NCBI GenBank assembly: GCA_964017195.1
Contig: OZ024893.1
Coordinates: 52,532,915 to 52,596,914 of the forward strand
Reading direction: 5' to 3'
Origin: Siderastrea radians
Lineage: Eukaryota > Cnidaria > Anthozoa > Scleractinia > Rhizangiidae
DNA: 64,000 bases
Shown here piece after piece: positions 59,001 through 64,000 of the stretch. The notes below the pieces were generated by a model that was given only the letters and a program-made list of their open reading frames with translations, was not told the DNA's origin and did no database searches. Position numbers and translations under genes: made by a program. Every line of letters starts with the position of its first letter. Positions within the stretch are counted from its first letter, which is position 1.

Positions 59001-61946
59001 GCCTAAATTTTCAGCTAAAAAATCCGAACAGATCAATCTGTATTAAATGGCATTTCAAGTATTTTGCTAAAATTTTCTCGTTGTTTGCCCCTGATTTGTT
59101 TCCGCAACAAATATTTCCACGTTTTCGCGCCCAGGAACTCAATGTTGACTAGATTCTGTGGTTGCGTAGGCTGTATTTCCTGAATTGAGCATGCGCAAAC
59201 GTTCCTTTCCATTGAAATTCTTGGTTTGCACAGCTAGCAAACGTTGTTTCCCACTCGTTTGTGGGCTCAAGAAACATTCCGGAAAACAATATTTCCTTGT
59301 TTTCGGGAGCCTTTAGTCATACCGTAGCGTGGATTCCCACGGATGAATAAGCTTGTTCTCTTGTGACATCCTACTTTCGTATAGACACTATTAAATTAAT
59401 TGCATTTCTTGGAACTCTTCTGTTCTTACCAGGTATTGGCTATGCAAGTATCGCAGTCATACAGTACATAATTATTTTCTACAACGTTATTCTCGGTTGG
59501 TCCTTCTTTTACATGTTTGCTTCATTCCAATCAACACTTCCATGGACCCATTGTGGCAATGAATGGAACACACCAAACTGCTTTGAGGTTAATCATCACG
59601 GCAACCAAATGAACCACACTTTTGGCAATGTTACCCATCTTTTCAACGTAACGGTTAGGAATGGATCTCAGCGAGTGTCAGCAAGCCAGGAGTACTGGAA
59701 GTAAGTGCAGTCTATAGCACCATCTTTTTTGAATACACAGGCTGTATAGCTCAAGACAAGGAAGCATTTCTCTTTTTTCTTGTGCTTAGCTTGGGGTTGC
59801 GTTAAAACCACGCGTAAATACTGCAAATGCGCGCAACCGCAGACACAATCAAGATAAGAACGCGACTTTTCCGCGTTCATTCAAAAAACCGTTCCAAATA
59901 CGCAAGCATTTATACGTAGATTGTGAACATCGCTAGTGTTTGCGCTTTCACGTGTAAATCGTAACGACTTTAATGTAAAATGTGCATTCAACTCGATGAA
60001 AATGTGACTATTTATATATGTTTAATTTTTAATTTAGCCGTAGGGTTTTACGGATTTCCGATGGTTTGGGCGAGCCAGGGACTGTTAACTGGGACTTAGC
60101 TTTGTGCCTGCTGTTAGCGTGGATCCTTTGTTACCTGTGCGTGTGTAAAGGAGTAAAATCAAGTGGAAAGGTAAGGAACTTTGATACAAATCAGGTAACT
60201 TAAGTAGATCTAACCCCTTACAAGACCTGCTTACATCATTTGTTTTACCCCTTTTGAAAAGAGTTTATATGCTTATTTTCATTTGTGCTAAGAGAACACG
60301 GCAAAAATATGACAGTGATTTCCAGTAATCGCGTGACATACATATGGTCTCCACATTCACAAACGATCCTGGTTTAGCGATCAAGTGAAAATCATCATCA
60401 TCATCATCATCATAGGTCCTTTTTGCGCCCAGTGTCGCATAGGGCGCGAACAAAAGATCTCCATTCTGGTCTGCTTTTTGCTAACTTTCTCTCAGCCCAA
60501 TTCCTCCACCCAAATTCATTTCCCTCGTTGTCTGCTATTCTGCGACACGTGTCCTCCGGTTAACGTTAAAATAGCTATAGATGAGAGTTATTTTAGGCAT
60601 GCAACAGGATATTTATACTGGAGATGAAAAAATCGTATGTCTACGAGGTACCTTAACTTCCTGGCTTGAGCCTCAAGAAGGCTTGAAAATAATCCGGGCT
60701 TGAATGGGATTCCAAGTTGTAAACTTGCTACAGCTGGGGACGTGCAGCACCCATACCAACTGACCTATCAAGTTAACTAGAAGCGAGTCAGTTGTGAGTT
60801 CGTATTATAGCAGTAGATGGCTAGATGGCAGATGGAATTTCTTTTAATATTTTGGGTTATTTATATTTGTGCATTTTGTGTGTGTGAAAGAAGAAAAGGA
60901 AATGTTATATTCTGGGTTTGGTACAATATGCTTTAATGTCGAAACGGCTCCCGAAGTGGCAGAAGTTAATTACATTTCATGCTAAACATAACCATGAATC
61001 AGGAAACCGGAGGAGTCGCTCGGTTATTTTGAAAAGTTTCGCTCCTCAGATCATATTTCAAACTTCTGTTTAAGACTACGAGGTATAAAATGACCCCACA
61101 GATTACACTAACTGAACTAAGTGGAAGCTACATAGAATCCCGATGCAAGTTCTTTTCCGAGGAAGAGAACTTGCATTTGTGTGCCTGATACGCAAATACA
61201 GCCCTCGGGTTACAATTTTAACGTGCCCTCTGCAAATCCTAAACTGACTTTCATTGCCACTGACGGATTTGTGGCACTATTACTAATTTAAAAAAAAAAA
61301 GATAAATACCAATTCTACACGAAACGTTTCACTTAACTAACTAGTAACAATACATTTCCCAAATTACAAGAAAATACGAGTTCGCTTTCTCCTCTGAACC
61401 TCCTAGAGTTGCCATTCTGAGAATAGAAGTACAGTTAAGCTTATCATTCGAATTTCCGCTTTTAAATAAAAACTGAAAGTAAAATCGAACCCCACTAGAC
61501 AAAACTGATTTCAAAGGACTACAAAACGCGATAATTGAGGTTAAATTGTACCTTAAACTTGGCGAACAATTTTTTTCCTACGCTTCAGTTGGACGACGAC
61601 GTAAAACTACTCTCTTGGCCGTCGTCGACGGCAGCACGACGACGGGCTTCAAGGGCTGCGCTTGCGCACTGGCATTTACCTAACTTCCGGTCGTTCTTAA
61701 GTTCGCTTTTAGTTCGGAGCTATGGAGCTATTGGAGCCCTCTACATGTCGAAAGTTTTATTGACATGAACAAAAACGGATTCAACTTTGTCTTTATAAAA
61801 TTTATTTTTAGGTTGTTTACTTCACTGCCACAGCTCCCTATATTTTTTTGACGGCCCTCTTGATTCGCGGTGTCACTTTACCGGGAGCTGCCGAAGGAAT
61901 CAAGTTTTATCTCACTCCTGACTGGTCAAAACTTGCCAAAGGAACG
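56045..61946 (+). CDS. Second SLC6-family transporter, paralogue of the first; first five coding exons (267 aa), continues past the right edge
   Basis: Exons: 56045-56177, 56816-56947, 59433-59700, 60038-60170, 61812-61946, all GT-AG. Boundaries and phases are identical to exons 1-5 of the gene at 7.7 kb; exon 3 is 12 bases shorter. A TTTTTCAG acceptor at 55996-55997 shows the 5' UTR is spliced. The start [18 protein letters not shown] leads into [20 protein letters not shown] (TM1, ion-site region), then [17 protein letters not shown]. The second extracellular loop has [10 protein letters not shown], a predicted disulfide, and four N-x-S/T sequons, against three in the first gene. TM4-TM5 follow ([35 protein letters not shown]). 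Exons 6-13 are outside. Inferred role: Na+/Cl--dependent import of GABA, taurine or a related osmolyte. I searched 61.9-64.0 kb for exon 6 and did not find it. Confidence 0.93.
56178..56815 (+). other. Intron 1 of the second SLC6 gene
   Basis: 638 bases, with no repeat or gene that I recognise. The corresponding intron of the first gene is 1241 bases and holds an inverted-repeat element absent here. Confidence 0.7.
58320..58461. mobile_element. ~140-bp TIR MITE, copy 2 (inverted relative to 43260-43400)
   Basis: ggctttacaacggtgtaaga at the left and cttacaccgcggtaagccc at the right. The interior matches the reverse complement of the 43.3-kb copy. It lies in intron 2 of the second SLC6 gene. 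Confidence 0.85.
58725..59105. repeat. Diverged dispersed repeat, copy 2
   Basis: Same-orientation partner of 5640-6065 (see that entry for shared landmarks). In intron 2 of the second SLC6 gene. Confidence 0.7.
60385..60620 (-). mobile_element. LINE-like 3' end with (ATC)n tail, intron 4 of the second SLC6 gene
   Basis: The (ATC)n tract at 60390-60413 is followed by ataggtcctttttgcgccca and gtgtcgcatagggcgc, then C-rich sequence. A repeat with this wording is familiar from coral sequence (from memory). Read on the minus strand it ends in the trinucleotide tail, as LINE copies do. Confidence 0.5.
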
Positions 61947-63250
61947 GTATGTAACGTTTGAAAATTATGTCTGGAACTATCAAGGAAATGACATAAAACA
62001 TGGGCAGAAATAAGTCAGCAAAAATTGTATTGTTCGCTTTGGCGTCATTTTGTTGAGCTATGGTTTTTGCCTGCCCTTAATTCCTTATTTTCATTGTTTC
62101 AAATAATTTCAAATTCTTTTTCGTCAGATGTGTGTATACCGTTTGTTATTATTCTGTTTTTGACGAGTTGTTGATAAAACCTCGAGTAAGAAAAACTCAA
62201 AATTAAGGTAATTTACGAGGTCCAGCTAAGCGAAAGTTGAAAATGTCAAAGGTTTGGTTGAAATTTTGTAACGTTTGTAAGAATTATAAAGCGGTCCTGA
62301 GTAAGTTGCAAATATCGCCCAGAATAGCAAACAGACTTTCTGGTTGGCCGATGTCCAATTGTAAGACGCGTCCTGATTAGGATAGTGATTAGGATAACAT
62401 ACAAAGGGTCTAATTGCACAAGGCGAAAAAGAAAATTTAAGGGACATTAAACCTGAATAAATCATGACTTAAACTCATGTTTACTTGGTTTAAGTTGGCG
62501 TTTAAGTCACTTAAACCCAGATTTAATTTCGACTTAAACCTAGCTTATACCACCTTAAGGCTAAAACTTAATGTAAGTTTAAGTTCACATTAAATCTAGC
62601 CCAAACATTTGTTTACGTCCCGTTTAGTCTTATGTAAATCTGTCTTAAAACCACATTTAAGTGCTGTTTAATAAAAGAAAAAGCTTATAAGAATGCTGCT
62701 TTTTTAAACTTTCTGTATAATCTATTTGCTGGTTTTTGCCTTTTCGTGGCTTTTGATCTTCTGGTATATTATCAAGTTCTGTCCCTCAGGAGCTTAATTG
62801 TTTTGAAATGTCACTTCCATTTCAAGTTCCAGGCTAACATCTGATAGAGCAGCCCTCTAAGTTTGCTTTCCAAGGGTAGTTGCATCAATATTTTGGCTGA
62901 CCTTGCCACTTGTGAAAGACAGAATGAAAAGTCACCATCCCACCAGTTAGTATGTGACGCACACACAAAGATACTACAGAGTTATGTTTTTCTCAAGTTT
63001 CATTTATTAACTGGATAAATTAATTCCAATTTCCTAACCTAACCTTAATAAAAATGAATGTTGCTGATCTGTATTTACATGTATTTTGAAATTGAGCATG
63101 CCTTATAATTTAATTGACGAAACTTATAAAAAGAAAACAATACTCGTGCATCAAATACAAAGTTGAAACAAACACCTGTACATCAATATTAAATAGAAAA
63201 CTAAAAAAGCAAGGGATAAAAGTGGTACAATGTTCACAACGAGGCTAATT
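61947..63250 (+). other. Start of intron 5 of the second SLC6 gene
   Basis: AT-rich. The stretch 62465-62670 is dense in ttaaacc, tttaagt and acttaa words on both strands, a degenerate low-complexity repeat. No exon found. Confidence 0.5.
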
Positions 63251-63616
63251 AATCGGTAACAGTGTCTTTTCTTACAGCCCACAGTGGGCCAGCAGGGGCA
63301 GGTCGCTCAGAAACATGGCCAGCATTCCTTGGTTTGGCCATGGCCCTTGCATGTGGTGTCAGATTGTTTCGATGAATCCGATCAAGCTTGGCTTTAATAT
63401 TGGTAAGAGCAGTCCTCTCCCATGGCAGCTGCTTGGTTACGTATTGAGTCAGCTTCTTTTGCTTTTCGCCTGTTACAAAATCTTCCTGGTCTTCATATTC
63501 TGATTCCTCGCTACTCATGTAGTCCACATACAAAATTTCACTCGTGCATTGTCGCTCCCTTGGCGTCATAGATTCTTTTACCATTTGGTATGCAGATGTA
63601 CGTCTTTCCAATTTCT
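63251..63616 (-). CDS. Exon of an unrecognised, probably repeat-associated protein, antisense in an SLC6 intron
   Basis: Minus strand: a GTATTTTATAG acceptor, then KLERRTSAYQMVKESM, TPRERQCTSEILYVDYMS, an acidic stretch SEESEYEDQED, QLPWERTALTNIKAKLD and PAPAGPLWAV to a stop: about 122 codons. The acidic cluster, then PW-x6-L-x3-L-D, a basic segment and a short P-rich end containing W, recalls a protein type repeatedly found in cnidarian and fish repeat elements (from memory). No enzymatic motif is visible. Being antisense inside a transporter intron, a mobile-element origin is likelier than a host gene. Confidence 0.45.
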
Positions 63617-63775
63617 ATAAAATACATGTAGAATAAAAATAAGAATTCAACAACAATCTCAAAGTTGTACAGGAACATGCATGTGTGGTAAGTATGTTGA
63701 TGAATGAGGGACACAACTTGAATTCAGATGTTGTGGTTATCGGCTGAACCATTACAGAGGAGAAAAGACACTAAT

Positions 63776-63982
63776 CAACCCTCCAAGTTTTTTTCTCCTT
63801 AGTTGCCATCTGGCAACCGACTGCTCAAGTTTGGTTGCCAGTGAAAAATTTAAAACGCCAAATTAAGCTCATGCTTTAAATCCTGCTTCTCAATTTTGGT
63901 TGCCAGGCTGGCAACTTTGGTTTTTACAAAATTTTAGTAGCCATGGCAACAAAAATGGTCTTACATGTAACTTGGAGGGTTG
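63776..63982. mobile_element. 207-bp TIR MITE with 5-bp target duplication
   Basis: Ends caaccctccaagtt and aacttggagggttg are perfect inverted repeats, flanked by ctaat (63771-63775 and 63983-63987). The interior repeats ttgccatctggcaacc, ggttgccag and tggcaactt, short palindromes around TTGCCA/TGGCAA. Confidence 0.9.
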
Positions 63983-64000
63983 CTAATGACAACATTGCAA

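Overview
The window is eukaryotic and most resembles an anthozoan cnidarian nuclear genome (stony coral or sea anemone; this is inference). Coding sequence is broken into short exons by GT-AG introns. Intergenic DNA is AT-rich and full of terminal-inverted-repeat (TIR) elements, palindromic MITEs, LINE tails and microsatellites. The transporter genes are clearly metazoan.

Layout. (1) 0-1 kb, minus strand: the first two coding exons of a secreted protein with a signal peptide and a fibronectin type II domain; the gene runs off the left edge. (2) 1-7.6 kb: mostly non-coding, with one mini-palindrome, one diverged dispersed repeat and two weak small coding candidates. (3) 7.7-19.8 kb, plus strand: a complete 13-coding-exon SLC6 (sodium/chloride-coupled neurotransmitter/osmolyte symporter) gene, 581 codons, of the GABA/taurine/betaine/creatine branch. 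Its introns hold several MITEs and a LINE reverse-transcriptase fragment. (4) 20-55.7 kb: no convincing complete host gene. It holds a long-TIR element with a tRNA-like SINE head, a tandem repeat with units of roughly 0.6-0.75 kb, a second 4.6 kb repeat cluster, a MULE-like element with a 9-bp target duplication and a zinc-ribbon-like ORF, minus-strand exons of a possible Ulp1-protease-type gene, and a roughly 5.7 kb Foldback-like structure with GATC-rich arrays at its inverted ends. Inside that structure sits a second transposon carrying a transposase C-terminus with an 8-bp target duplication. Two TTAA-flanked elements also occur in the window, at 12.2 and 54.4 kb. (5) 56.0-61.9 kb, plus strand: the first five coding exons of a second SLC6 gene, paralogous to the first with identical intron phases; it continues past the right edge.

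The two SLC6 genes form a tandem pair on one strand, about 36 kb apart, and presumably encode plasma-membrane amino-acid or osmolyte importers. The DNA between them has been enlarged by mobile elements. I saw no CRISPR array, rRNA gene or intact tRNA gene. Coordinates of diverged repeats are approximate because they were read by eye.
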